Origin: Eutreptiella sp. 'Long Island Sound 2002'
Taxonomy: Eukaryota; Euglenozoa; Euglenophyceae; Eutreptiales; Eutreptiaceae
Direction: 5' to 3'
Assembly: GCA_964036045.1 (NCBI GenBank)
Contig: OZ038386.1
Location: 13,431,613-13,495,612, forward strand
DNA length: 64,000 nucleotides
Shown in pieces: positions 31,693-41,900 of the stretch. The position numbers and the translations under genes are program-made. The notes under the pieces were generated by a model. The model had not been told where the DNA came from. It ran no database searches and saw only the letters and a program-made list of their open reading frames with translations. The first letter of the stretch is position 1, and every line of letters begins with the position of its first letter.

Positions 31693-34500
31693 ATCCCGTT
31701 CTTGGGCATTGAGATCTCGGACGGCCCGAAACTGAGATGGGATCAGGAAATACCGGTCCGCCGCAAAGAGCAATTGCGGCAGCTTCAATGCAACGGAGTG
31801 AAAGTGGTGAGTGTCAGGGGACCGGCGCTGCGTGCCGGTCTGGAACCAAACGATATTATTGAGAAGATCAACGGAGTGGTGTGTCTGGTGCCGCTGATGC
31901 CTGTGGAATGTCTCGCCCCAGACCCCTGAGCACAAACTGGATTGCGTCTCTGCTGGGCGTACATGCTGGCTTTCCTGGAAGCCCTACTGCATTGCCCCCG
32001 CCCTCTGCCCCCTCAAAACCAGGACCCTGTCGTTTCACCCGCTGCTGTGAGAAAGCGAAGGCATCACCCCCCCCCCCCCCCGCACCTTCCCGGAGGCAGT
32101 GGACAAAATGTACCGCATGCACTGGATTATAGACACCGGGTTTGCTCACGCCTCAAGCAAGTTCAATGCCTCATTGTGACTTCGGTTACACTGAACCCCG
32201 GACAAGTGATGACGTTTCCGGACCCGCTGATTCCAAAAGTGCCATTTTTCTGAAGTGTGCGGCCCGGGTCACCACCTTCGGGCCATCTTTGGGGTGGGGA
32301 GGGGGGGCTTTGAGGGGGTCTGGCCCACAGAGCCCCGTTTGGAGGGGGTGTCCGGCCGCGGGGCTCTGTCCCCCCTCCCCCGCAATGGACCATGTCGGGT
32401 GCCCTGTGCCCCGTGTTGCCTCCTGCTTCCCTAGTGCGTGAGAAACATGACGGAGTTCAAGGAGCAGGCGAAGGCCGTGGCGTTCGGGGACAACGTGGTT
32501 TTGATGGTGCGCAGGAACGATGCCGAAGAGGTGGTCTCTGTCAGCCCTGACTTGAAGGATCCGTCTCTTTGGGCGCCCGGAACCCGCCACACTGACAAGG
32601 TATGGCCGCCGCACCCATCCCCCACTCATTCCATCCTGTCGGACTCCTGTGCACGTCTGTGACCCTCTTGGGGACCAGCGTGCAATCTACGGGCGTCCGT
32701 TCGGCAGAACCCCAGGACTGCCGTAGTAGGCACGGCTGTCCTGAACGCTAGGGCTCTTGCGGGCCGGAAAGGACAGTGCGGGGCACACGGCGTAACTTTA
32801 CGCCAGCGTCCAGGGAGCGCCCGGGCACACCACCGATGCTCCACTTTCCACCATTTCTCATGACCTCCCACTTGCGGGCCCGTGCCGACGCGCTTGAACT
32901 TACACTGGACCGCAGTATCAACAAGATGCCGGGCACGCCATGTCCGACAGCACAATGGAGTTTCGTTAGGAATCCGCCCGGTACCACGTGATACCCGCTG
33001 CTGGCGCACCCGGAGCTCGGTAGTCCCGTGTGCGACTCAGTAGCGGCCAGCTCCTTCTGAGCACGCGGCGGACGCGGCGAACGTCCGGTTGACCCCTCTT
33101 TTACAGTCTGCCTTGGGTGGAGCTGAAGCATGCTGCTCCACACCGGACTAGCCCCCCCCCCCCCCCGGCCCGGGGGATGTATTCGAAGAGAGGAGGCCGC
33201 AATTGGTCCGGTGTGGACCCGCCTCGAAGAGAGGAGGGGGGTCTGGGACCCAAAAATTTTGTGTACCAAAAATGGCCCGACCAGATTTTCCCAATGGTAA
33301 ATTTCGCCTTTTCCCGCTGTGGTCACTTTGGTCTGTGGGAGGGGGTCCAGGGGGGGGGGGGTCACCCCCACCTCCTCCTATGGTGTACGGCCATTCTAAT
33401 ACTTCCCTGCCTCCCCCCCCCCCCCGCGGCAGCACATGCCAAGCCGCCCACGCCCCCTGCGTCCGGACTGCCCGACCTCCGTACACGGAGCCCCTTCGCC
33501 GCCCAGTCTTTGAGTCCCGCAAGAGTTGCTGGTTTCGAAACCCGCCCCCTTGCCATCCAGACCAACCTCTTTCCCTTCTTGGTCGGGACATAGACGGCGA
33601 GGCTCAGTACGTTGCAGCCCCTTGTCCCCCAAAATCCGCGCCGGTTCCCCCGATTTGCCCCGGTTTTGTGCGCCGATTTATTGGATGCGTGGGGCTGCAG
33701 CAGTGACCAGAGTGCCAACGCATCTTCCGTGCGGGCGCAGACAGAATGACCCTTTGGTCGGGGGCACGTATGTGGCACGTACAGGGGGGGGGGGGAAATT
33801 CCGCGGGGGGATTTTTCCGCGGGGAAAATTCCGTATTTCAACTTGGTGCGGAATTTTCCCCTCATTTTTCGAGGGGAGGTGCGGAATTTTGTCCATGTAA
33901 GCCACCGTACCACCGTATGCCTTGTGCTTCGCCGCGCGCTCCCATTTGTTTTGTTCCCGCTCTTCTGCAGTTGTTGTCAACCAACAGGGAAGGGGGGGCA
34001 GGAAGTCGAATAATTTGTGAATGGCGGGCCACGCCATCTACAGAGGTGATCTCAGGCACAATGGTCATTGCCTTCTCCCAGGATCTTTTGGGGATCGCAA
34101 TCCCAGGATCCCTTTTGCTTCCAATGCACTGAAGATTTGGGAGGTGCGGAATTTTCCCCTGCGGAAAAATCCCTGTACAGAAATTCCCCCCCCCCTGTAG
34201 GGGTCTGTGGTACATTCCCTAAGTGAAATGTTGTCTGCTTTCCCACGGTCGCACATTTTGCCCGCTCCCCGTCGCCTGCAGGTCTCGATCCCGCCCACGC
34301 AGTTCTTGCCCCCTCATTTGGGTGGTACGCCGTCGCCGACGAGTGTGTGCAGCATCGCCACTCCGCGCCGGCGACGACAATCGGTGGGGCGCAGCACTCC
34401 GCACCCACCAAGCGGCACGCCAGGTCTGAAGAGCTTTCTCTCTGTCTCTCTTGCTGCGTCGCTGGCATCGCATCTCTTTGCTGGTTCGACCCAGGCCTAA
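31693..34500 (+). CDS. PDZ-domain gene, multi-exon (31693-31878, 32435-32599, about 33433-33581, 34282-34423 or -34500)
   Basis: Exon 31693-31878 (GTTCAG|ATC..GTG|GTGTGT) encodes FLGIEISDGPK, then NGVKVVSVRGPALRAGLEPN and DIIEKINGV: strand, helix and carboxylate loop of a PDZ domain. Exon 32435-32599 (CCTAG|TGC..AAG|GTATGG) joins in phase 0 and completes it with MTEFKEQAKAVAFGDNVVLM then VRRNDAEEV. Further plus-strand exons with splice signals follow: 33433 on (PPASGLPDLRTRSPFAAQSL) and 34282-34423 (CCTGCAG|GTC; VSIPPTQFLPPHLGGTPSPT), both Pro/Ser-rich linker-like. PDZ domains bind C-terminal peptides in scaffolds or regulate proteases; which applies cannot be told. The first PDZ exons are firm, and membership of the later ones is inferred. 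A MITE lies in the last presumed intron. Confidence 0.6.
33782..34197. mobile_element. 416-bp MITE with poly-G-tipped inverted repeats and TA duplication
   Basis: The left end is CA then 12 G then AAATTCCG, followed by GATTTTTCCGCGGGGAAAAT. The right end read backward is CA then 10 G then AATTTCTG, followed by GATTTTTCCGCAGGGGAAAA, so the ends match imperfectly over ~55 bp. TA lies directly outside both ends (33780-33781, 34198-34199), as for Tc1/mariner-type or PIF-like insertions. Subterminal GTGCGGAATTTT repeats occur at about 33845, 33880 and 34144. Internal minus-strand frames (KLFDFLPPLPCWLTTTAEER) are protein-like but too short for a transposase. Confidence 0.65.
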
Positions 34501-35342
34501 GATTCACAGTCGACAGGGCTGTGCCGTCACTTTTGGTGGTGGGTCGTCCAGCTGATATAGCTGTCTCCTTAACCTCCCAGAAAATGCGTTCAACTGAAAT
34601 TCAAGGATTGACCCAAAATCTACCCTCCTCGTACTCCTGGGGTCGCCCAACGTGTACATCTGAACTCCCTCTTCGTATTCCCACGCCATTTCGAAAGAAA
34701 GTCAATTCATTTTGCAAGTCAATTGATTTCAAATTGACTCCAAATTGATTGAAAGTTGGCTGCACTGATTTTTTTGTGTCGTGTAGCTCCCCCGAGTTGG
34801 ACCGAGTACTTGGACACTTTGTGCTATTGCCAGGCAGGCACGCATGGGGTCCTGCCCTACTTCCAGTGGTGCCCCAAACGCCTGCGATGAGTGAGGGGCC
34901 ATGGAAGTGAGATCCCCAGGGGGAAGCACTGGACGTGGTGCAACGCGCGGCGGGCCCGAGGCAGCCCTTGATTTCAAGGCTTGTGGGCAGAGACTTGCGT
35001 GCATCCCTGATTTGCGTCAAGTGGCGTTTCGTGGTGTCCTGTGGTGGGTATGGGTGCGCGTCCAGCTCCAATGAGCTTCACCACTCGTGGGGCCGTCTCC
35101 CAAACCTCCTTGGGGAACAACTGATAACCTCCCACAGCCACAACCTGACAGCCAATGTTCTCAAAGCCATGGCTGTCACTGAAGAAACCCCCGCGCTTTC
35201 ATGAAATTGTACACGCACCTCAGGTAAGCTCACACTTTGAGGGACGTGAAATCTGCACAGGGCACTTGGGAAAGCGTGTGCGGATTCTAAGCTCAGAATA
35301 TTGCTATTTTTGTGGCACCTGTGTGGGGCAGGGGGGGGGTCA
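34501..35342. other. No confident gene
   Basis: Includes short CAATT/AAATTGA-rich sequence near 34710-34750 and a G tract at 35331. No motif-bearing frame. Confidence 0.35.
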
Positions 35343-35838
35343 TCAGCATCCACAGGCTGGACATTACAGACATGCACAAACTACGCCCTCTGACCCTTAG
35401 TGGTCATCTTGGGGGGGTCAGCAATCAGGGCGTGCCGCGCCTTACAATAAAAGAGAAGGCGAGATCTTGCTTCCCAAACCCCTAGCCCTTTTTCTCAGGA
35501 TCAGTAGGAATCTCGACCTCAACTTCCTGAATTTTCTTGCTCTTGGAGTCTGAGGTCCTTTTGTCCTGGCGCCCGGGGCTGGGGCCCCGCTCGTCATCGC
35601 GTTTGTTTTGTGGTCCCATCAAGGGCGGTGGCCAACGGGTCCACGTCAGCCTTGACTTGCCTGTGGCTGGCAGAAATGGGCTCATGCTTTTAAAGTGCAT
35701 GAATGTTTTTATTTATGTGGCCGACATTGGCCCCGGCATCTTGCTTGGTTTCCCTTTTCTTTTGAGTTATAATGTAGCATTTATTTCAACCAGTGACTAC
35801 CTTGTCCCGCAGTGCGCTGCAGTGGAGTGCGGTGCGGT
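35343..35838 (+). pseudogene. Retrotransposon-like fragment, copy 1 (retropepsin-like C-terminal half)
   Basis: The plus-strand frame from about 35537 reads VHVSLDLPVAGRNGLMLLKC, then VFIYVADIGPGILLGFPFLL and SYNVAFISTSDYLVP. The ILLGFPFL segment after an alternating beta region resembles the C-terminal half of LTR-retrotransposon aspartic proteases (typical [IV]LG.[PD][FW]L). The D-[ST]-G active site is not seen. The frame runs straight into the GGTGT microsatellite. It is repeated at 46255-46750, offset by exactly 10912 bp with only about three substitutions noticed. Confidence 0.4.
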
Positions 35839-35894
35839 GCGGTGTGGTATGGTGTGGTGTGGTGTGGTGTGGTGTGTGTGGTGTGGTGTGGTGT
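35828..35894 (+). repeat. (GGTGC/GGTGT)n pentanucleotide array A
   Basis: GGTGC units pass into GGTGT units, followed by the conserved sequence GCCGAAGGCGCTGTTACCAA. Confidence 0.9.
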
Positions 35895-35952
35895 GCCGAA
35901 GGCGCTGTTACCAAAGGGCAAAAGGCCGGGATGTCTACCCACGGGTACAGGT
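35893..35952 (+). pseudogene. Exon-like segment after array A (copy 1 of 3)
   Basis: Encodes VPKALLPKGK and ends at a donor-like ACAG|GTAAAC. Near-identical copies are at 38606-38666 and 47165-47225, each directly after a GGTGT array, where the frame reads LLPKGKGRDVYPRVQ. Probably the continuation of the retropepsin-like frame, split by the microsatellite. Confidence 0.35.
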
Positions 35953-36009
35953 AAACGGGCTGGGCTGTGTGTGTTGTGTGCGTGCGCGCAGTTTGTGGTC
36001 CTCCCTCAC

Positions 36010-36236
36010 CAGGCAGTGCATCCTGCACTAGGCAGGGCATCCTGCACTAGGCAGGTCCTCCCTCACCAGGCAGGTCCTCCCTCACCAGGCAGGGCATCCT
36101 GCAGCAAGCAGGGCATCCCGCACCAAGCAGGGCATCCTGCACCAGGCAGGGCATCTTGCACCAGGCAGGGCATCCTGCACCAGGCAGGGCATCCTCCATG
36201 GGCAGGGCCCCTCTTGGGATTGTCCTCGGCGGCGGC
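36010..36236 (+). repeat. 19-bp minisatellite, block 1
   Basis: The unit is CACCAGGCAGGGCATCCTG, with a second type CACCAGGCAGGTCCTCCCT. Each contains the short dyad GCAGG..CCTGC. Confidence 0.9.
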
Positions 36237-36391
36237 GGCGGTTGTGCCGTGTTGCGCTGTGCTATGCTGTGCTGTGCTGTGCTGTGTGCTGTGCTGTGTA
36301 TTGTGCCGCGCTGTGTCATGTTGTGCTGTGCTGCGTTGTGATGTGTTGTGTTGTGTTGTGCTGTGCCGTGTGCTGTGCTATGCTGGTGCCG
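36237..36391 (+). repeat. (TGTGC)n array
   Basis: 5-bp TGTGC/TGTGT units with interruptions. Confidence 0.85.
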
Positions 36392-36504
36392 AGAGTGCTG
36401 GGTCAGGTTGTGGGCTGGATTTAGGGCAAGAGAGGCGGGGGGAGGGGGAGCCGGGTAGGGTTGCGGGCTGGTGTCAGGGCAGGAGGGGCGGAGGGAGGGA
36501 GGGA

Positions 36505-36860
36505 GGGCATCCTGCACCATGAACCGTGCAGGGCATCGTGCATTGGCAGGGCATCCTGCACTAGGCAGGGCATCGCGCACCGGGCAGGTCCTCCCTCTCC
36601 AGGCACGGCATCCTGCACGAGGCAGGGCATCCTGCACCAGGCAGGTCCTCCCTCACCAGGCAGGGCATCCTGCACCAGGCAGGGCTGTGTGTGTTGCGCG
36701 CACGCTGTGTGCGAGTGTGCTTCCTGCACCAGGCAGGGCATCCTGCACAAGGCAAGGCATCCTGCAGCAAGCAGGGCATCCTGCAACAGGCAGGGCATCC
36801 TGCACCAGGCAGGGCATCCTGCACCAGGTAGGGCATCCTGCATGGGTAGGGGCCTCACAC
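36505..36860 (+). repeat. 19-bp minisatellite, block 2
   Basis: Same two unit types as block 1, interrupted at 36684-36722 by a TGTGTTGCGCGCACGCTGTG-like sequence. Confidence 0.9.
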
Positions 36861-36896
36861 TGGCAGGGCTCTTGGGGATGTCCTCGGCGGTGGCGG

Positions 36897-37045
36897 CGGT
36901 TGTGCCGTGCTTTGCTGTGCTGTGCTGTGTTGTGCTGTGTACTGTGCTGTGTGTTGCGCCGTGCTGTGTCGTGCTGTGCCGTGCTGTATTGTGCTATGCT
37001 GCGCTGTGCTGTGTTGTGCTGTATGCTGTGCTGTGCTGGTGCCGA
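36897..37045 (+). repeat. (TGTGC)n array
   Basis: Second copy of the block seen at 36237-36391, with the same flank (CTTGGGGATGTCCTCGGCGG). Confidence 0.85.
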
Positions 37046-37214
37046 CAGTGCTGGGTCATGTTGTGGGCTGGATTTAGGGCAAGAGAGGCGGGGGGAGGGG
37101 GAGCTAGGTAGGGTTGCGGGCTGGTGTTAGGGCAGGAGGGGCGGAGGGAGGGAGAGTTGGGTAGGGTTGTGGGCTGGACTTAGGGCACGAGGGGCGGAGG
37201 GAGGGAGGGAGGGC

Positions 37215-37655
37215 ATCCTGCACCATGAACCATGCAAGGCATCCTGCACCAGGCATATCCTCCCTCACCAGGCAGGGCATCCTGCACCAGGCAGGGCATC
37301 CTGCACTAGGCAGGGCATCCCGCACCAGGCAGGTCCTCCCTCACCAGGCAGGGCATCCTGCAGCAAGCAGGGCATCCCGCAGCAAGCAGGGCATCCCGCG
37401 CCAGGCAGCGCATCCTGCACCAGGCAGGGCATCCTGCACTAGGCAGGGCATCCCGCACCAGGCAGGTCCTCCCTCACCAGGCAGGGCATCCTGCAGCAAG
37501 CAGGGCATCCTGCAATGGCAGGGCATCCCGCACCAGGCAGGGCATCCTGCACTAGGCAGGGCATCCCGCACCAGGCAGGTCCTCCCTCACCAGGCAGGGC
37601 ATCTGCACCAGGCAGGGCATCCTGCACCAGGCAGGGCATCCTCCTTGGGCAGAGG
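37215..37655 (+). repeat. 19-bp minisatellite, block 3
   Basis: About 23 units of the same two types. Confidence 0.9.
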
Positions 37656-38240
37656 TGGGAAGGGTTGCGGGCTGGATGTAGGGCAGGAGGGGCGGAAAGG
37701 GGGAGAGGTGGCTTGGGTTACGGGCTGGTTTTACGGCAGGAGAGGCGGGGGGAGGGAGTGTTGGCAGGGTTGTGGGCTGGATCTAGGGCGGGAGGGGCGG
37801 AGGGAGGGAGTGCTGGCAGGGTTGTGGGCTGGATCTAGGGCAGGGAGGGCGAAGGGAGGGAGTGCTGGCAGGGGTGTGGGTTGGTTTTAGGGCAGGAGGG
37901 GCGGTGGGTGGGAGCGCTGGGCAAGGCAGGAGGGGCAGAGGGAGAGAGAGAAAGGGGGAGAGGTGGCTTGGGTCACGGGCTGGTTTCAGGGCAGGAGAGG
38001 CGGGGGGAGGGAGTGCTGGCAGGGTTGTGGGCTGGATCTAGGGCAGGAGGGGCGGAGGGAGGGAGTGCTGGCAGGGTTGTGGGCTGGATCTAGGGCAGGA
38101 GGGGTGGAGGGAGGGAGTGCTGGCAGGGTTGTGGGTTGGTTTTAGGGCAGGAGGGGCGGTGGGTGGGAGCGCTGGGCAAGGCAGGAGGGGCAGAAGGAGA
38201 GAGAGCTGGGAAGGGTTGTGGGCTGAATTTAGGGCAGGAG
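37656..38240 (+). repeat. ~52-bp G-rich minisatellite
   Basis: The unit is about GGGTTGTGGGCTGGATCTAG then GGCAGGAGGGGCGGAGGGAGGGAGTGCTGGCA. Earlier single copies are at about 36455-36500 and 37085-37210. Confidence 0.85.
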
Positions 38241-38246
38241 GGTGTG

Positions 38247-38326
38247 CTATGCTATGTGGTGTTGTGCTGTGCTGTGCTGTGCTGTGCTGTGCTGTGCTGT
38301 GTTGTGCCGTGCTGTGCTGTGGTGGC
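38247..38326 (+). repeat. (TGTGC)n array
   Basis: Third TGTGC block, ending in a 14-nt G run at about 38325-38338. Confidence 0.85.
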
Positions 38327-38339
38327 GGGGGGGGGGGGT

Positions 38340-38546
38340 AGCTCGTGTGCAGTTTCTGGCCCATTTTGGCCGGACACACACCCCGTTCAACCGGCAGGGC
38401 CTCAACGAGGGCCCTGCCTGGGGCTGCCCCACCGCCTCGCGGAGCTACTCGCGGGCGGGCTGCCGGTAACCCCCCGCGTAACAGCTACCCCCAAGCCCTG
38501 CCCAACGTGGGCCGAGCTCGCTGGGGTCGCCCGCGAGGGGACCAGG
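38340..38546 (+). other. Unique segment between repeat arrays, possibly coding
   Basis: After GTGCAG at 38346-38351 a frame reads FLAHFGRTHTPFNRQGLNEG then PAWGCPTASRSYSRAGCR and stops. Looks like an exon, perhaps of the same retroelement family as the flanking fragments; not recognised. Confidence 0.3.
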
Positions 38547-38607
38547 GGTGTGGTGTGGTGTGGTGTGGTGTGGTGTGGTGTGGTATGGTGTGGTGTGGTG
38601 TGGTGTG
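38547..38607 (+). repeat. (GGTGT)n pentanucleotide array B
   Basis: Twelve or so GGTGT units followed by the same GCCGAAGGCGCTG flank as array A. Confidence 0.9.
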
Positions 38608-38914
38608 CCGAAGGCGCTGTTACCAAAAGGCAAAGGCCGGGATGTCTACCCACGGGTACAGGTAAACGGGCTGGGCTGTGTGTGTTGTGTGCGCGCTGTG
38701 TGTAAGTGTGTTGTGGCATAGCCGGACCAGTGCACTCTCGCACTTGGCCGACACTGCCTTGCCGACGCCTGCGCGCAGTCACACAGGGTCTCATTTGCCC
38801 ACCGCACCCTGCGTGCCGCGCTGCACCACCAGTGCCTTCTGTGTGGTGCCGCACTGCTTGGTGCTCTGCACCACACTGCACTGTGTGTGCCCTGCTGCAC
38901 TGTTGTTGTGGGCA

Positions 38915-41900
38915 GGGGGCAGTGGGCAGTGGAACTCCTGCAATGCACTGCCGCACTGCCTGGGGGCAGCGGGCAGTGCAACTCCTGCAATGCACTGCCC
39001 CACCGCCTGGGGGCAGTGGGCAGTGGACCTCCTGCAATCCACCGCCTGACTGCCTGGGGGCAGTGGGCAGTGCAATTCCTGCAATGCACTGCCTCACTGC
39101 CCGGGGGCAGTGGGCAGTGCAACTCCTGCAATACACTGCCCCACTGCCTTGGGGCAGTGGGCAGTGGACCTCCTGCAATGCAATGCCTCACTGCCTGGGG
39201 GCAGTGGGCAGTGGACCTCCTGCAATACACTGCCGCACTGCCTGGGGGCAGTGGGCAGTGCAACTCCTTCAATGCACTGCTCCACTGCCTGGGGGCAGTG
39301 GGCAGTGGAACTCCTGCAATAACCGGGCGCACCGGCCTGGGGGGGGACGGGGAGCCCAGCCCAGGGGGTGGTCGGAGCCTCCTGCAAGGCCCATGGGGAG
39401 CCATCATCTTCCAATAACCGGGCGCACCGGCCTGGGGGGGACGGGGAGTCCAGCCCAGGGGGTGGTCGGAGCCTCCTGCCAGGGCCAATGGGGGGCCATC
39501 TTCTTCAGAGAACCGGGCGCACCGGCCCGGGGGGGACGGGGAGTCCTGCCCAGGGGGTGTGTGGAGTCTCCTGCCAGGCCAATGGGGGGCCATCTTCTTC
39601 AGAGAACCGGGCGCACCGGCCCGGGGGGGACGGGGAGTCCTGCCCAGGGGGTGTTCGGAGTCTCCTGCCAGGGCCAATGGGGGGCCATCTTCTTCAGAGA
39701 AGTGGGCGCACCGGCCCGGGGGGGACGGGGAGTCCTGCCCAGGGGGTGTTCGGATCCTCCTGCCAGGGCAATGGGGGGCCATCTTCTTCAGAGAACCGGG
39801 CGCACCGGCCTGGGGGGGACGGGGAGCCCTGCCCAGGGGGTGTTCGGAGTCTCCTGCCAGGCCAATGGGGGGCCATCTTCTTCAGAGAACCGGGCGCACC
39901 GGCCCGGGGGGGACGGGGAGTCCTGCCCAGGGGGTGTTCGGAGTCTCGTGCAAGGCCAGTGGGGGGCCATCTTCTTCAGTGGGCAGTGGAACTCCTGCAA
40001 TGCACTGCCCCACTGCTTGGCGGCAGTGGACAGTGCAACTCCTGCAATGCACTGCCTCACTGTCCCAGAGCAGTGGGCAGTGGAACTCCTGCAATGCACT
40101 ACCTCACTGCCCTGGGGCAGTGGGCAGTGGAACTCTTGCAATGCACTGCCTCACTGCCTGGGGGCAGCGGACAGTGCAACCTCTGCAATGCACTGCCTCA
40201 GTGCCCTGGGTCAGTGGGCAGTGCAACTCCTGCAATGCAATGCCTCACTGCCTGGGGGCAGTGGACAGCGGAACTCCTGCAATGCACTGCCTCACTGCCT
40301 GGGGGCAGTGGACAGTGCAACTCCTGCAATGCACCGCCTCACTGCCCTGGGGCAGTGGGCAGTGAAACTCCCGCAATGCACTACGTCACTGCCTGGGGGC
40401 AGTGGGTAGTGGAACTCCTGCAATGCACTGCCCCACTGCCTGGGGGCAGCGGGCAGTGGAACTCCTGCAATGCACCGCCTCACTGCCCTCGGGGTAGTGG
40501 GCAGTGCAACTCCTGCAATGCACTACCTCAGTGCCCTGGGGCAGTGGGCAGTGGAACTCTTGCAATGCACTGCCTCACTGCCTGGGGGCAGCGGACAGTG
40601 CAACCTCTGCAATGCACTGCCTCAGTGCCCTGGGGCAGTGGGCAGTGCAACTCCTGCAATGCACTGCCTCAGTGCCCTGGGGGCAGTGGACAGCGGAACT
40701 CCTGCAATGCACTGCCTCACTGCCTGGGGGCAGTGGACAGTGCAACTCCTGCAATGCACCGCCTCACTGCCCTGGGGCAGTGGGCAGTGAAACTCCCGCA
40801 ATGCACTACGTCACTGCCTGGGGGCAGTGGGTAGTGGAACTCCTGCAACACACTGCCCCACTGCCTGGGGGCAGCGGGCAGTGGAACTCCTGCAATGCAC
40901 CGCCTCACTGCCCTCGGGGTAGTGGGCAATGCAACTCCTGCAATGCACTGCCTCACTGCCTGGGGGCAGTGGGCAGTGCAACTCCTGCAATACACTGCCG
41001 CACTGCGTGGGGGCAGTGGGCAGCGCAACTCCTGCTACGCACTGCCGCACTTGCTTGGGGGCAGTGGGCAGTGGACCTCCGGCAATACACTGCCGCACTG
41101 CCTGGGGGCAGTGAGCAGTGCAGCTCCTGCATTACTCTGCCCCACTGCCTGGGGGCAGTGGACAGTGCAACTCCTGCAATTTATGCCTCACTGTCTGGGG
41201 GCAGTGGGCAGCGGAACTCCTGCAATGCACTGCCTCACTGCCTGGGGGCAGTGGGCAGTGGAACTCCTGCAATGCACTGCCCCACTGCCTGGGGGTATTG
41301 GGCAGTGCAACTTCTGCAATACACTGCCGCACTGCCTGGGGGCAGTGGGCAGCGCAACTCCTGCAATGCACTGCCTCACTGCCCCGGGGCAGTGGGCAGC
41401 TGAATTCCTGCAACGCACTGCCTCACTGCCTGGGAGCAGTGGGCAGTGCAACTCCTGCAATGCACTGCCCCACTGCATGGGGGCAGTGGGCAGTGCAACT
41501 CCTGCAATGGGTGGTCGGAGTGTAGTGCCGGGCCTGTAGGGATGTACTACTGGGCGCACCGGCCTAGGGGGATGAAGAGTCCAAACCCAGGGGGCGGTCG
41601 GGGCATCCTTTAGGGCCTATGGGGGGCCATCATCCTCGGAGAACCGGGCGCACCGGCCTGGGGGGGACGGGGAGTCCAGGCCAGGGGGTGGTCGGAGCCT
41701 CCTGCCAGGGCCAATGGGGGGCCATCTTCTTCAGAGAACCGGGCGCACCGGCCCGGGGGGGACGGGGAGTCCTGCCCAGGGGGTGTTCGGAGTCTCCTGC
41801 CAGGCCAATGGGGGGCCATCTTCTTCAGAGAACCGGGCGCACCGGCCTGGCGGGGACGGGGAGTCCTGCCCAGGGGGTGTTCGGAGTCTCCTGCAAGGCC

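Noticed and set aside
36010-37655. CRMPCLVQDALPG-type repeat ORFs
   Set aside because: Translation of the 19-bp minisatellite; open in several frames.
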